A DNA stretch of 64,000 nt, taken from Sisyra terminalis. Taxonomy: Eukaryota; Arthropoda; Insecta; Neuroptera; Sisyridae. This document shows positions 1 to 14,300 of the stretch, piece after piece. The notes under the pieces were generated by a model, which saw only the letters and a list, made by a program, of their open reading frames with translations, did not search any database and had not been told where the DNA came from. Where the stretch lies: assembly GCA_958496175.1 (NCBI GenBank), contig OY292277.1:23330282-23394281 (forward strand). The letters run 5' to 3'. Made by a program: the position numbers and the translations under genes. Position 1 is the first letter of the stretch; the number at the start of each line of letters is the position of its first letter.

Positions 1-345
1 CACGAAAAAAAAGGATGTTTTTCAAAATTGTTTCCATATTTACTATATACAATAAGCCATACATAAATACAATTAATATATATATAAAGCTTTCAAAAAC
101 ATGGTATATAATTTTCGTCAGGGTCGTATCAAACTATTCGGAGTTCCTAATTAAAAAGGTGGCTACGAAAAAAAAGGATATTTATCAAAACTGGTTCCAT
201 TTCTTATATACATTTGCGATACCACAATTACTATGTACAATACACAACAAATAAATAAAATTAATAATATTAATGGAGCTTTCAAAAACATAGTACATAA
301 CTTTCGTTAGAATCGTATCAAGCTAGTCGGAGCTCCTTACTAAAA
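1..345. repeat. Tandem duplicated ~163-bp repeat, two units
   Basis: Two imperfect copies of a unit start near positions 3 and 166, both opening with ACGAAAAAAAAGGAT. Both contain a shared block reading roughly GAGCTTTCAAAAACATRGTA followed by a second conserved block ending in GGAG.TCCT. A third, inverted copy lies at about 1268-1440, so the set brackets roughly 350-1265. This looks like the ends of a transposon, or satellite-like duplication, in the region downstream of the last visible Ret exon. No coding signal is present. Confidence 0.65.
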
Positions 346-705
346 ATGTGGTACGGGCTCACTTAACGAACATGAAACATTGAAATTAATATAAACCTAT
401 AATATTTTCGGTTAAAATTGCCACAAAATTTTATTTAACGTTTTTTTTTTTTGGAATTTTTCGTTTAAAATTTCGAAAGAGAAAATAAAGAAAAGAAAAA
501 GGCTATTTTAGGCGAACTAATGTAAAATTTCATAATAAAATACAGTAAATTACTGTAAAAAAAATACAATATTGGCAGAGGATTCCAAATTTTTTTCCAA
601 AATTGTCCGAAATAAATAGTTCCCCAATCCTTCTAAACTTCAAATGGAATGTGGTTCCCAGTTTAAATGCTGGCTTATGTGAATGTTTTAAGCTACTGGT
701 AATTG

Positions 706-968
706 CAAGGGCGGATTCAGGATTTTTTCTGGGGGGGGACAATATAATCTTTCATTAGTAAGAACGTGAAACGGATCACGGAAAAAATTCGCAATTCCGG
801 CCAGAAATAGACGAGAGTTTCACTAATGTTCTTTCTGTTATTTTATTCATATATTTTCACAACTTAAATAATTTGATTTGCTTCTAAGTATGTACTGTTA
901 TGGAATCTCCACAGTACCCAAAAATACCCTGGGGAGGCACGTGCCCCCCCCCCCTAAATCCGCCCTTA
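706..968. mobile_element. hAT-type MITE with GGCGGAT terminal inverted repeats
   Basis: The left end reads CAAGGGCGGATTCAGG and the right end, reverse complemented, TAAGGGCGGATTTAGG, each followed by a G-run on its inner side. The flanks GGTAATTG (698-705) and GGTTATTG (969-976) match at 7 of 8 bases, which fits the 8-bp target duplication of hAT elements. The interior is short and non-coding, so this is a non-autonomous copy. It lies in the Ret intron after the last visible exon. Confidence 0.6.
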
Positions 969-1267
969 GGTTATTGACATATCAATACTTTATTTTAACT
1001 CCGGTATGTTTCACCAACAAGTCTGGCGTATTAATTTGTTTCAAATCATGGAACTATATGTTTTTATCTAATATTTACTAGTTGCCTGATGAAGTTGACA
1101 TAACACCAACGAAACATTGCAATTGAAATAAATGAAGTAAAACACTGCTAATTTATTTGGTCTACCACATCCTGTTGTATCCTTTACATTATACATCGAT
1201 TTAGACCTGAAAGAATGGAAATTGTATTTATGTGTTATATATTGTACAGAGTAAATGTGGTATCGCA

Positions 1268-1440
1268 AATTTAAATGTAAATATCCTCTTTTTCCGTGGC
1301 CACATTTTTTACTTAAGCACTCCGAATAGTTAAATGGTCCTAACGAAAGGTATGTACTATGGTTTTGAAAGCTCTATTGATATTATTAATTGTATTTATG
1401 TATTGTATATTGTTCTTAGTAAATGATTAATTATTTAACT
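1268..1440 (-). repeat. Inverted third copy of the 1-345 repeat unit
   Basis: Read on the minus strand, this stretch repeats the left-edge unit, including the GAGCTTTCAAAACCATAGTA block and the flanking CCTAACGAAAG/GGAGT segment. It forms an inverted pair with 1-345. The interval between the arms holds the separate hAT-type MITE. Confidence 0.6.
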
Positions 1441-1872
1441 ATTTTTTAAAAATTAAATATACAAATTAAATATATTATGTATTTATTAAATAAGTATTTT
1501 TAGGTGGAGGAAATTTCGAGTTGGTAACCCTATTTGTTTGGTTGACTATCAAAATATGTTGGTTCAGTTATCATCAAATTCTTCACTTAGAAAAAAAAAT
1601 ATAAAAAATTTTAATGTAGGTTACAGGAACAACTATGATTTAAGTTATTATTTTATAGGTCATAGATTATACACTGTTTCTACATTGTTAGATTGATTAT
1701 AAACAAGGTAGTATGAAATGTGTGTTCAACTCCACGATAAAATTTTATGAATTCTTTAATCAAAAGCTCAAACAAACCTGTAATGAATCTTTCTATTTTC
1801 TAAGATGTTTTCATTGGAATAGTTTCATAATAAATTTTCAACGAATCAAAGGAAAGTTAGATTAGTGCTTAC

Positions 1873-2327
1873 CTTTGTGAATATTTTGATTTAAGGACAT
1901 CGTACTTTCAATATTGGAAACTTGATAAAAGTTTTTCGATCTATTAAACTCCTCGTCTGGATGCATGGTAGCGTCGACAGAATCTTCAAAGACACTCGAA
2001 TAATTTGATTTCGACTTCTTCTTTCCGAAATTTCCGCGGAAATGACCGCAGTTGCAATTAGACGTTTCATCGCAATAGCACAACCCTTGGCCTTTATAAA
2101 TTCCAAGTCCCGTCTTCTTATTATGTTCACCCCAATGCACGTCTAAATCTGTGCAGTCTTGCGGACAGATTCGATGATGTAATTTTTCTAAGTCATCACA
2201 AATTGAATCAGGACATGTGCTTATATCGGGCGTACAAGTCTGGTATTCGGTTGTGGCATACGACGGTGGTGGTTTGGCGATATTTCCACGCCATGAACAT
2301 CGTTGAACTTTAGTAATAACTGCGTAG
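1873..2327 (-). CDS. Ret: Ret exon 9: cysteine-rich domain and membrane-proximal stretch
   Basis: The acceptor TAG precedes base 2327 and the donor is AAAG|GTAAGC at 1873/1872. The exon encodes the core of the RET cysteine-rich domain: RCSWRG, TCTPDISTCPDSICDD, HHRICPQDCTDLD, GLCYCDETSNCNCGH. A less conserved Ser/Lys-rich segment of about 60 residues follows and should lead to the transmembrane helix. It ends in phase 1. An alternative acceptor at 2320/2321, paired with a weak donor in exon 8, would shorten the loop before RCSWRG. Confidence 0.9.
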
Positions 2328-5300
2328 CTATTTTTTATATATATTAATTTTATATTAAATTCGAAAGTTGAAAGCACGGCATTGTTGATGTCTTACCTGT
2401 GGCTAACGGAAATCGATCCACCGGTCGCCAATCCGCAACCGTCGTGGCACTTTCTTGGAGATTGAAACGAAGCACACGTTTGCCATTCATGCGGATTATT
2501 TCCACGTCCTATACAAGAAACATTCAACTCTTCTACAACTTGAATGGAAAGCTCATCTTTTTGAATAGTCCCGTTAGAAAGGGTCCACTGAAGCGTTAAT
2601 CTGAATAGGAAAAAAAAGCTTTTAAAATCAGTCCATGCAAGAAATCTTTTGATTTTACTTTATACTGGAAGGAGCTTTTTTTAACAGGGCAGTGTCTTCC
2701 ACGTAGACAATACCACTGTTTTCAGTGACATTGAAGGCTGCGGCTTCTGTGTTCTTGAACTTTGGCGGTCGTGATGTATCTTGCGTGATTTTAAATCTCA
2801 GAGCTTTTACAGCTTTTTGCTCGGCAAAGGGTTGCGTGACACGAGCGTATGGGGCGGCTGTTCGTAATATTTTTACTTGTAACGAATAGAGAAAACCTTT
2901 AATCGGTTTCACGGTTTTCGTGTCAATTAAACTGCTCGGTACAGTGTTTGGACCCGTGTGAATATTAATAGTAATCGTGACCTTAAAATAAAACAAATGT
3001 TGTGTAAATATTTAACATTTTCAAAGAATACATTTACGGTTGGATTGCCGACGTTTGGATCGAGTTTACTATCGGTAACCTGTAGTTGAAATGTATAAGG
3101 ACTGATTGTGATTCGTGTCGATCTAATGAAGGATAACACTGAAAACAAATAGAACTTAAATAAATGTTTTTCACGAAACGTCAAGAACTTTCCACAAAAA
3201 ATATTTAAATAAATTACCACAATGTAATGCGGTGAGATTAATACGAAAATATTCGCTATCGTACTTGTGGCATTCTGCTTTTATTATTTTATGTTTGTCT
3301 TCAAGAATTTCTACTCGATAATCGTTAATTGGCTTTGAGTCTTTGTCTTGGAAAAACAATGGTTCGCTAAAATTTAATGTATCATCCTAAAACCAAATCA
3401 CATAATTTAAAATTTATTAAAGAAATATAGTTAAGGATATAATGCGTCTTATCATAGAATCGTCTGGGTCATGGTTTAACAAAAGTTGAGTTGATTTCGA
3501 ACCTTTTTTACTTATATAGCATGGAAAATAATTGGATTTCGAACTATGAAAAGAAGAGGGTTGAAGAAAGGTCCATAGAACCGATAAAACCTTTCGTTAT
3601 ATGACCTTTCGCTAAATTATATTAGACTCTTAAAATATTCTAATTAAAGTACTAGACAAAATCGGAGAATGAAGAAGAGAAATGAATCGGAGAATCAAGG
3701 AATGAAACTTGGAAAACTTTATAATTTTCAGGTTTATTTATCATAAAAGAATGCCAGACGTTTTACCCGACAAGTTTACGGTGCAAATATTTTTTTGCAA
3801 CGTTCTAAAAGAATTTGAATCTTTTTTCTTTTACATTTCGCAAACTCCAATGATATACATTTTGCAAGGGAGGAATGAAATCTTTCAGTAGATGATTAAA
3901 GTAAAAGTCTAGTAGGAATTCTGACACTTATACGTAAAGGACATAATGGTTGAATGAACAATGTGAGTTACTTATATGGAGTTAGTAGGATTCTCTCGAC
4001 CACGAAGTATAAATCCAAGGAGTCCGAACGATATAGGCTTTTTCGCAATATTTATGTACATAAAAATAGACTCAGATCATAGTTCTCTTTTTTGTCACTA
4101 GAAGTGCAAATATTCAGAATGTACGTAGGATTTTAAGAAGATGTTCCAATCTTGCAATAAATGATGAGAAGTGTGTCAAGATATAGCACCGTCATTAGTG
4201 TACTTGCAGTACTAACGTACACCGAAACTATGTCCTTTTTATAAGGTAACATAAGTTAGTACACCAAACACTCTAGTGGCAGCGCCACATCTTGAAACAT
4301 TTTCCATCGTGCAGAACTATACTCTGTGGTGCATGAAATTCACAACTGTTAAAATTAGTACACCAGACACTCTTGTGGCATTTTTCATGGTGTAAAAGAT
4401 TGAAATTCAAAATTGTTAATAATAATAACACTTTCCCCATAATAATTGAAACGCGTGCTTTTTGAAGAGTAGCGCATTCTACCGGTACTGGACTTTAATT
4501 TGATTTATTTAACATTAAGTTCGGACTTCTTATATCTATACTTCGTACTTTCAACCTTAGGAAATTTAGGTTGTACCAAACCGATTTATAGGTCATATAA
4601 AGATGTATAAGGCTCCATGTTAATGGAAGGAACCAAAATATCAGTGGTGGATTATCCGTAAGGTAAACTTGGCATTTGTCTAGAGGCACGAGGTTACAAA
4701 GAAGGCGCGACTCGAGTGCTTAAAAATATTTCTCTATACCTAATGTTAATCCTGGTTTAGTATCACGTAATTGAAAAAAAAGTACCAACATGTACAACAA
4801 TAAAATTGAAGATAGTGCGTTTATATATTGAAGAAAATTGCTTAGTGCGCACTCAACATTTAATATACCTCTGCTACATATAGCTTAATGTAACAAAATA
4901 ATATCAATTATCCACACATACTGGGTTCCAAGTATATTTGGATACTAAACATTTTCTCCTAGTGACTTCTAAAAGTTTTAAATTTGGTCGGTCAGAAAGT
5001 AAAGTGGCTGTGAAAAATGATTAAAAAATATACATATATTTGTCAATTGAACAAGAGTTTTAAAGGATTTTGTGAATTTTTCTTTTCTGTTTGAATTTCG
5101 TTCAATCCTTTCTCTTCTGGTATCTGTGCAACCAACTATTTTCCATAACATTTTTTTTAACTTTTATTTACCGTCCCTTTATAACTACCAAGGTTTCTAG
5201 CAACACTATGGTTAATAAAACTCGAGAAATATTGAAAATTTGTTCGATAAGAGATTCGAATCCAACACCTACCAATTTTGGAGAGGCCACCTAGACCACT

Positions 5301-8300
5301 CGACCACCAGTAGGCTTTAATTAACATTTATTTAAGTAAAAAGAAATCAAAATCAATTCTACTTCTTAAATACCACAACAGTAAAGTTTAGATGGTTCAT
5401 CGTTATAGTAAAACGCATTATATCCTAGATTATTACACATTTTCTCATTACTTTTTTAATTTTGGCGTTGTTTAAATATATGTCTACAACAGAAGGTACT
5501 TGTGGCATCAAAGGGTTATCATCCTCATCCATGATGTTCACGGTTATATTCTTAAAAATTTCCTTATAAAATTTATTCGGTCCTGATAGGGAACATTTAA
5601 TCAACGCTCGTATTTGACTTCCTGTGTTTTCAACACTTCGTCGAGAATATGAAACATTTTCTGGGAAGTAGTCACGATCGAAAGGGCCTGTCGTTAGTAA
5701 ATACCAATTTGTGGAAAATTGCTGTTGTTCAACTTTGATTTTCTTTTTGCCTTTGTCATGAAAAATGAGGAACGATTTTACTTTGTATTTTATCGTAATT
5801 AAAAATAATAATAAACATAACAAAGCGTCATCAAAAGTCAATTTTAGAAAATTCGCTATGACTTTGATGAATTATACCACAAGAAAGTTTACGAATTAAA
5901 TAAAAATTGAATATTTTCCCTACAATTAGATAGTGCGTGCGAAAAACTAATTATATATTATTGACTTGCTTTTCAATTTTCATTTAAGAAATTATTTTCT
6001 CGAATTTTGTCAATTTTTAAATGTATTTTGTGGTACTATTATGAATAAAACCAATTATTTATTAATGGCTGTATTATTAGAAAGTCTAGATTTTCCATTA
6101 AAATAACAAAGAAAATTTTATACTTTATAATTTATAAAAATCAAACTTTAAAATCAATTTTTCAACAAAAATTTACAGAAATTTGACTAGTACTGTACAT
6201 TATTTTTTTTACTAATGTTATAATAAACATTATTAAAAAAAATTGGGTTGTGCATCATTGGGAGATAACTTCTTTTTCTTTGAAATTTTGGAAAATAGCA
6301 AAATATGGATTTTCAAAATGTTTGCTTTGTTTTAAATATCTGTCGAACAGGTGGTTATTTATTTGGAATACTTGATCTTTATTATAAAGTACTGAGGGAT
6401 AAACAGGTTGCTCGCTTCGCTCGCTAAGCTAAACCATACGATACTATTTAAAATATTGATTTACAAAAATCTATATTTAATAAGTATACTATAATTTGAA
6501 TTTCTTGTACCCATAATAATAACCGAAGCTTAAGTAAATACATATTGTTGGTGTTAAAATGTAATATCGAAGCAAAAATTTACAATTTATAGAATTTTGC
6601 AAGAAAAAAATTAAGCAAAAACTTTAAATGAAGAAAAAAGTATTGAAAGTGATGGCGATATCTTTTCCTCGGAAAAATATTCTTGGTTGATTATTTATTC
6701 AGTTTTTGGAACGTAGCCCCCGTTTTTGTACCAACTGACTCCACGTCTTATACAACACGGTTTCACATAACACGGCATTTTCTTGAAACCTATCTACCGT
6801 ATTATAGGAGCGATATCTGTATATTCCTTGATGATTGATATTTACCCACAGTAAAGTATCAAAAGTGCGAGGAAGATACTATTTAATAGACTCTATTTAA
6901 ACTGTATCGGGAAATGGTTTTTCTTGTACTAAACAAGGGTAGTGAAATAATAATTCTTCCTCAATGAAGTATGAGATCCAATACTTCCATTTTTAAGAAA
7001 AACAGCTATTGTCATTTTTTGAGGGTTACGAGGTTTCACCGTAACACCATTACTATTATGATTAAAGATAAGCCATCACTGGAGCTTAATGCCCTGTATT
7101 AGTCACAGTCCTATCAATGCTTGGGTGATGGGTATAGATTCTGGGAAAACTAGGATTAGAAAATAAACATCCAACAATAAAAATGACTAAAAATTTTTTA
7201 AATTTACTTCTAAAAATTGTATAATCAAAAAAAGAAAAACCAAAAACCTTTGAACTTATTATTTTTGGTTAATTGATATTTACCGTCGCTTTGTAACTTT
7301 TAATGTCTTTAGCGAGTCAAGCATTAATAAAAATCCGTAAATCGGGAAATATCGAAAATTTGCTCGTTACAAGGATCGAATCCAGCACCCACCAGTTTTG
7401 GAGTGGCTACTTTGACCACTCGGCCACCATTAGGCTTGAAATCATTTTATATTATTAGTTTTTTGATCGCACTATCTTAATTATGACTATTTTAGTACTA
7501 TCAGTGGAAAATAATTTCTTAATTAACAAAAATTGGATAAGGATAAGTATAAACTTATATTGATCAAACTATATTTATTGATCATAGATGGTGGTACAAA
7601 AGATTTCATAAAAAAAATTGCGTGGAAGATACTATCTTATATGGTCTTGTTTAGGGGTCACCAAACATTTTTAATCATTTACCTCAATAAAATGAATCAT
7701 TAACTAATTAAAATAAAACTATCAGAGTTTGAATATTTACTTTTTATTTTTAATGATTTATTGTAGGTAGTACGTAAATATATTTTTCATACAAATTAAT
7801 ATACATTTATAATTTAATTTCAGTAAAGAAACAGATATAACGTCAGCTGTAAAACCCTTCAAAAGTTTTACATTTGGAGTTTGGTATGGGTTATTTGTAA
7901 ATTAAGAACTGTTTTTCTTTCAATCTTCAATTGACCTTCAGTTTACCCAGGTAGGAATTTATAATTGGTCAACCCTTTGCCAAGACATGACCCAAGACTG
8001 GCTTAATTCCAAAATGGTTTATATGGGCTAGGCGTGGAAACCAGTCTCATTTTAAACAAATATTTAAAAAAAAATCTAGAAAAAAACATATCAATGTATA
8101 CATTTTAAAATAATATAAATCCCAAAATAATTTAAGAACAATTTTAGTTATGGTAAAATATTTTGTTATCTTATCTTGGTTGAACTTGGGCGAACTTGGC
8201 CAAGCCTTGGGCCAGGCTTGTATGCCAAGGTTTGGTAATTAGGCCTAAGGATGTCTCTGTTGTTAGTATTGAAAGTTCCTATATGGGTAGATCAAATCGA

Positions 8301-11300
8301 TTTCCCGATAACGTTAATTCAACCCCAAGGGGTTTATATCGATCATTTTGGCGACCCCTACTCTACTTACCTATACTGATTTGGGAAATGATTTTTCTCA
8401 TTCTAAACAAGGGTAATGAAAAAATAAAGTAAACAATTTTGAATACTGCACTACTGGATATAAAAAAATCTATAGTTTTGTTTTAAAATTAAAACTAAAA
8501 ACTAATATAATTAAATCGCGCTAAATTAAACTATAAATTGAACAGAATATTGTTTAAGTTAGAGTTTAGATTTGGGATAGTTTATTGTTAACACATCATT
8601 AACTTTTGAAAAAAAATACTTTCAAATAAAAGGTCACTTATAACTTTGAAGTGCAAGAACAAAAAACAATGAAGTAATAAAATTCTCAACAGCAACTACA
8701 CACATATCGTATACCTAGTTCAATGTATAGAAACTAACGAATTCTTTTCGACCCTTGTAGAGATTGGATTTAGTCTTGTAAGTTTAAGTTACAGAATGTA
8801 TCAATTTTACGATTATTTTACCAGTAAGAGGGAGATTTTTAAAGGACCCGAGGTTGGTTTCGGGTTATAGAAGTTTGATTTAGCGCGATTCGATTATAAT
8901 AGATACAAATAAACTTTAGATGTTCGAAACTGCAATTACCGTTTATGATGGTATATGATTGTGTAAAATTTTTGCACAAAAATTTGAAAATTGGCGAAGT
9001 AACAGGGCCCAAGAAAGTCGACTCTCGATTTTCCGGGACATAATATCGAGCTTTATTCCAAAAGCACATGTCTGGATAGATTTTATCGCACTGCAATTTA
9101 TCAACTGCTTTTGCCCTTACATTCATTTGCAATTTAGCTTTCGATCCATTCCTACCATCAGCGACAATTTCCACGTAAAATTTTTTCTCCCCTTAAAAAA
9201 AGTTCAAGAAAATAAAAATTTTCCAATTGGAAATTCTTGAGATTTCCATAAAAGTGATGTTGACGTTTTAAATGTTAATTATCGTATAGCGTGTTGCGTG
9301 AAAAATTCGCTTGTAACGATAGTAGTCATTTGTTACACTTACCGGTAAACGTTGCAAAAAAATTGCTCACTATTTTTATTTCTCCCGTTCGATTGTTCAG
9401 CATTATCGATGAGTTATCGGTCGATTTTCGAATTTCGTAGGAAATCGAATCATGCCGCATCCCTGATTGGGTCAGAGCTCGCGCGATAAAAATCGTCTGA
9501 TCCTTCGGAAGTAATTCATTTTTTACGCCTGTAATTTGTAACTCAATATCTGTAGTCGGAAAATATAAAGTTTCCCCTGTTATACAAAGAAAAACACAGT
9601 AATTAATTCATTTTTTTAATTAATGAAGATTGTGTGAAACTTATAATTAGAATTTGAACCTGTCACAATTGCAGTAATACTGCATTGACCTAATTAATTT
9701 TTCTTTGCTTTTCATAAAAAAAAATTGTAAACAAATTAATTTGTAAAATAGAAATAAAAAACGAATACCAATATACTTCTCTGTAATAAGAGGAAATTAC
9801 AGATTAGATAATCAGGAAAATGCGAAAATGATCAATATTCCTAATGGATTTTCCGGAAATTTTTCCAATGTCTTATCAAGATTCATTACGTAAAGGCGCC
9901 TTATCTTTGAAATTTGCTATTTTTTGTAAGTATTTATTAAATAGCACAATGAAAAATCGATAATTTCGTTTTTGATAAAAATTGGTTTCTTTCCGGTTGG
10001 TTTCCGTTTTACCAAACTCTGCATATATGTATTATTATGGGCACATGAAGCAAGGTCAATGTGGGAATTTACGATGAATTTAAATGATTTTCCACGTATT
10101 TAATTGGATGATAAAAATCTTTTATTAATGTTTTTTATGGTACAATTAATTATGTTCTGCCCTAATTATGTGAAGTTTTGCAAATGGGAAAGAAAATTTA
10201 ATGCACAAACCATAAACATGTTTTTAATAGATAAATTCTTGAAATAGATACTGGAATTTAAAATTTTGTATAATAGAAAAAAAATAATTAAAAAAGCTTT
10301 GAAATGTTTTAAGAGCACTGGAGGAGGAATTTTATTCATTAACAAATGAGAATGTGATTAATTATAGAACATTTTTGGTTGTATAACGCATAGTTTTGGT
10401 AAATCCACTGAAATTCATTAAAAACTTTTAATTAAAAAAAAATAAGCCTAGTTCCAGAAAGCTTATATTTGAGATCCAATTTGGGAAGCTCAAGTGAATA
10501 ATTAAGGCCCTCAAATAAGTGAAAATATACATAAATTAATGTTAGCTGAAAAATACATTTGCAGCCAATAATCAGGCCCGGCAAGTTATACTGAGCCCGA
10601 ATGGGTATTTGACCGAAAGAGAGTATAGTTTCGTATATAATTATAATAATATAATAATAATTAGTATAATTATTATATTATCCGTCACTCTATCGATGAC
10701 GATTTGTATTGAAAAATGTAAAATATTCAGTTTTCTAATATTATTATCCTGTACTTAAACGAATAACAATGGTATGTAATTTGGAGAGGTTAATTGTTAT
10801 TTAAAAGTATAAAAGCCGGGATAGTTTTAGATAATTTTTTCTGATGATATGAAATTAAAAATACTTTGAAAATAGATAAAACTACAATAATATTTTATCA
10901 GAATGAGCTCAACAAACATATGGTACTCTTTTTAACTAAACATTTCAAATTTTGTTGAGAAATTTAAGATACGAAAAGCTGTTAAAAAGTAAAACACCCT
11001 CTTAAGTAATTTTAGAAGAAACTCTCAAGACATTGATAACCAATAAAGTAATATAAAAACATCAAAATCAAGATTTATAAAATACACAGGTGGCCTCATG
11101 CGCTACGTGACGTATCCAGAAGAAATTCGTACATATCTTCAAACTGATTCAAATTTCAAAATTTTTCGTATGACGTCATTTTTTTTTTCTAATGGGGCAA
11201 CCTGTGTAATTTATAAACCTTGCATCAAAATCAGTTGAATAATTCCCAACCATCCCTGCCCACCGTTTTGAAAAAGTTGATTTAAAAAAAAAGCTAATAT

Positions 11301-14300
11301 AAATACATATATTTATACCTAGCGATACAGAAAACGTACATTTTTTTTCATAAAATTTTTGGAGGTTTCATAAAATTCACATAATCCGGAATATTTTTTG
11401 ACCAAAAAATACCAGATAAAATTTCTTTCAATATGATTCCTTAATTGAAATTGAAAAATTATGGACCAAACCGTTTTAGTTTCAAAATTAAGGGTACAAA
11501 AATTTCTATGTTAATACCTCATTATAGTACCCATCACTATAAACACTGCTCCACTTTTAATGAATTTAGATAATTTTTTTTTTTAAATTGACTTTTAAAT
11601 TTTGATGAATTGTATTCATTTAAGACCAAAGTTGACCAAAGTCTAAAGATCATTTGAGCTTAATTTTTTCAAGATTTATCAAAAAATTAAGTTGTTATTT
11701 TCCGTGGTAATCCTACATGTTTTACCTATAACAATCTTTGTTTCAAATTTAAAGTAAATTTATATTGCGCTTCTCTTATTAAACATAAATTTATAGACGT
11801 GTAAGACGAAATTTTTAAAATATATGTTTTCTATAGAATTTAAATTTAACCAAACAAATAGTTTGAAAACTGTAAATGGCTTAGGGCTGGTATTTTCACT
11901 TATGGCTAGATACACCACATCCTTAAGATAGTTATTTAATGGATAGAATTTATCTGTTATATAAATCCTATATGTAGTATTTATCCAACACTTCTAAGTG
12001 AAAATACGAATATAGAGTATCCTCCAAATAAAATTGTCTAGGAGATATGTGCCATTATTTGAACGTGAAAATACTAGTTCTACTCCTATTAACTGGGCTC
12101 TAAATTTGGAACTATCGTATTTCATGTTATATAATTCTGGATTGATCTAAACATCATAGAACAGCACATGTGCCTAAACAGGTAACATCTTTTGTATCTA
12201 AAATATGAACCAAATTAACTACGCGAGATAATATAAGTGTTTTTTAAAATCAAATGTAACTTAAACGTTTTTAAATTTTGTAAATTAGTTTTTCGTTTCC
12301 TAGCGTTGAATAAACTATTCGTTTAAATTTTAACAAATTTATTGATTTCATAACTGAGTTACAATAGTAGTAAATTAAATTAATCAATATAATAAAAGTC
12401 TAATATCGGTATGTACGTTGGCAAAAACAGAGAAAAAAGAGTGTAAATACAAAGATCTGACTGAAAACCAAATGTAATAATCGTTGCCTCAAATTTGAAC
12501 TAGCTGATTGTTGTCATTTGTCAATATTTGTTGTGAATATTTCACAGCTAGTCACTACTTATTATTGACTGTAAAAAAATTAAAAAAAAATCAAGAAATA
12601 AAGAACTATAGTATCTTGGACACCAATTATTATTACCAATTATTACACCTACCAAATAGTGTTATTAATAAATCCATGGTGTTGAACATAGCTAAAATTT
12701 TACCTGTATCCAATGACGTCTTTGTTATGTTTTGAAAATTTAACTCTTCCAAAGATGAAAAATGCCCTTTGTAGTAAATTCATTGAGACTAAGGTCAACT
12801 AAGGTGTCCTTAGTTCTAATATTTCGTGATAAAAAAAATTCCTTTTGCTACTTTTCTTACAATAAAATGTAGTATATTATTTTTATTAAATAAGTTTTTT
12901 TAATAAACCTTAAATGTGGTTTAATAAATACACAATTTGCGGTGTATAAATACCCTATACCTACTACATCTCATCTTTTAAATTGTCTAAGCTCATTTTC
13001 ATTAAGCAAATATAAAGCTTTTACGAAAAGCTTTCAAGAATAAACAGTAAGTGAATTTTGAAGGAAATGATTATTAATGCTTGCAATATTAATATCTCTA
13101 ATATTTTTCAAAACAATTTTGAGCTTGAAGCTTTAATGAAATTTTTTCCAACACCCACCTATGTTAAAAGTCCATGCAGTTTCTTATGCATTTTATGGTA
13201 CGAATATAATGGAATTTTTCCTATGATCGTTCTTGTAATACAACCTTGATATGAAATATGACATGAAAAATAAATTTATATTAACTATATTAGGTGTTGA
13301 CAGAATAGCCACAACCGTCGGTGTTTATTGACAAAATTAATTGACGTTGTATCAACCCCTACGAGCATCCCTGCGTCGTTAAAAATGCTATCCTCACGTT
13401 TCATCTCTAGTCTATGTTTTGTGCTCACTTTGTCGATCATAACCCAACCCTTTATTTATCCATATCAAATACATTTAAAATCTATGCAAATTTTATATCT
13501 TCGGCTTTAATTAAATATTTATTGTATTGACAGACGTCTCAATTAATTAATTCTACCCATTTTGATATTTCAAAATAAAAATTGATACTTTTTGTATTCT
13601 AGGTATTTTTTTTTTATCAATACTTTTATAAAATTGTGGGAAATAAAATGATTTTATCATTTGTGTAATGCACGGCGGATAAAATTTTGCATCATCCCTC
13701 GATGTCTGGCGAAGAGCCAATAAATTTCAGTCATCTGTTATGATTCACCCGACATCAAAAAGTTTCTCGTTTCTTTTAGATTGTTTCTCGAAAAGTATTT
13801 GTCATTAGAGATTGATAAAGCTTCCCTACCATGCATCATTCTGTTGAATATGGTAAATGAAAGTACATTTTTGGATTTGTATACAGTTTTAAAAGAAAAT
13901 TGTATTTGTTGTCAATGAACTATTTGTTTATCTAAACACTTTTTGAAAATATTTCAACTTTCCTTTAGAATTTCAATTTTATATATGAAAATTGACAAGA
14001 AAAACTTGTAAATTTTGTTAATTATAAAGCTTTTAATAGGTGAATACATAAAATTTCTTTTGACAAGTTTTGCATGAATCACTGGAAGCTGAATAATAAA
14101 ATTTTCTTGATTAAACAAGAAATATCTATCTAGGTTATTACTGGATTTGTAAATAAAAAGGTGATTATTCATGTCCTAAATGAATCATTTATTAATAATT
14201 ATAATTGATTTATTTATTTAAGACTAACAATACACTATAAGTTTATAACTAAACTAAATTGTTATACAAGCCTAACTACTGTACACTAGTATTTATTTAC

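Noticed and set aside
5290..5317. Functional tRNA genes at the A-box/B-box sites
   Set aside because: The tRNA-like heads do not keep a full cloverleaf or acceptor stem, and all continue into the same SINE tail.
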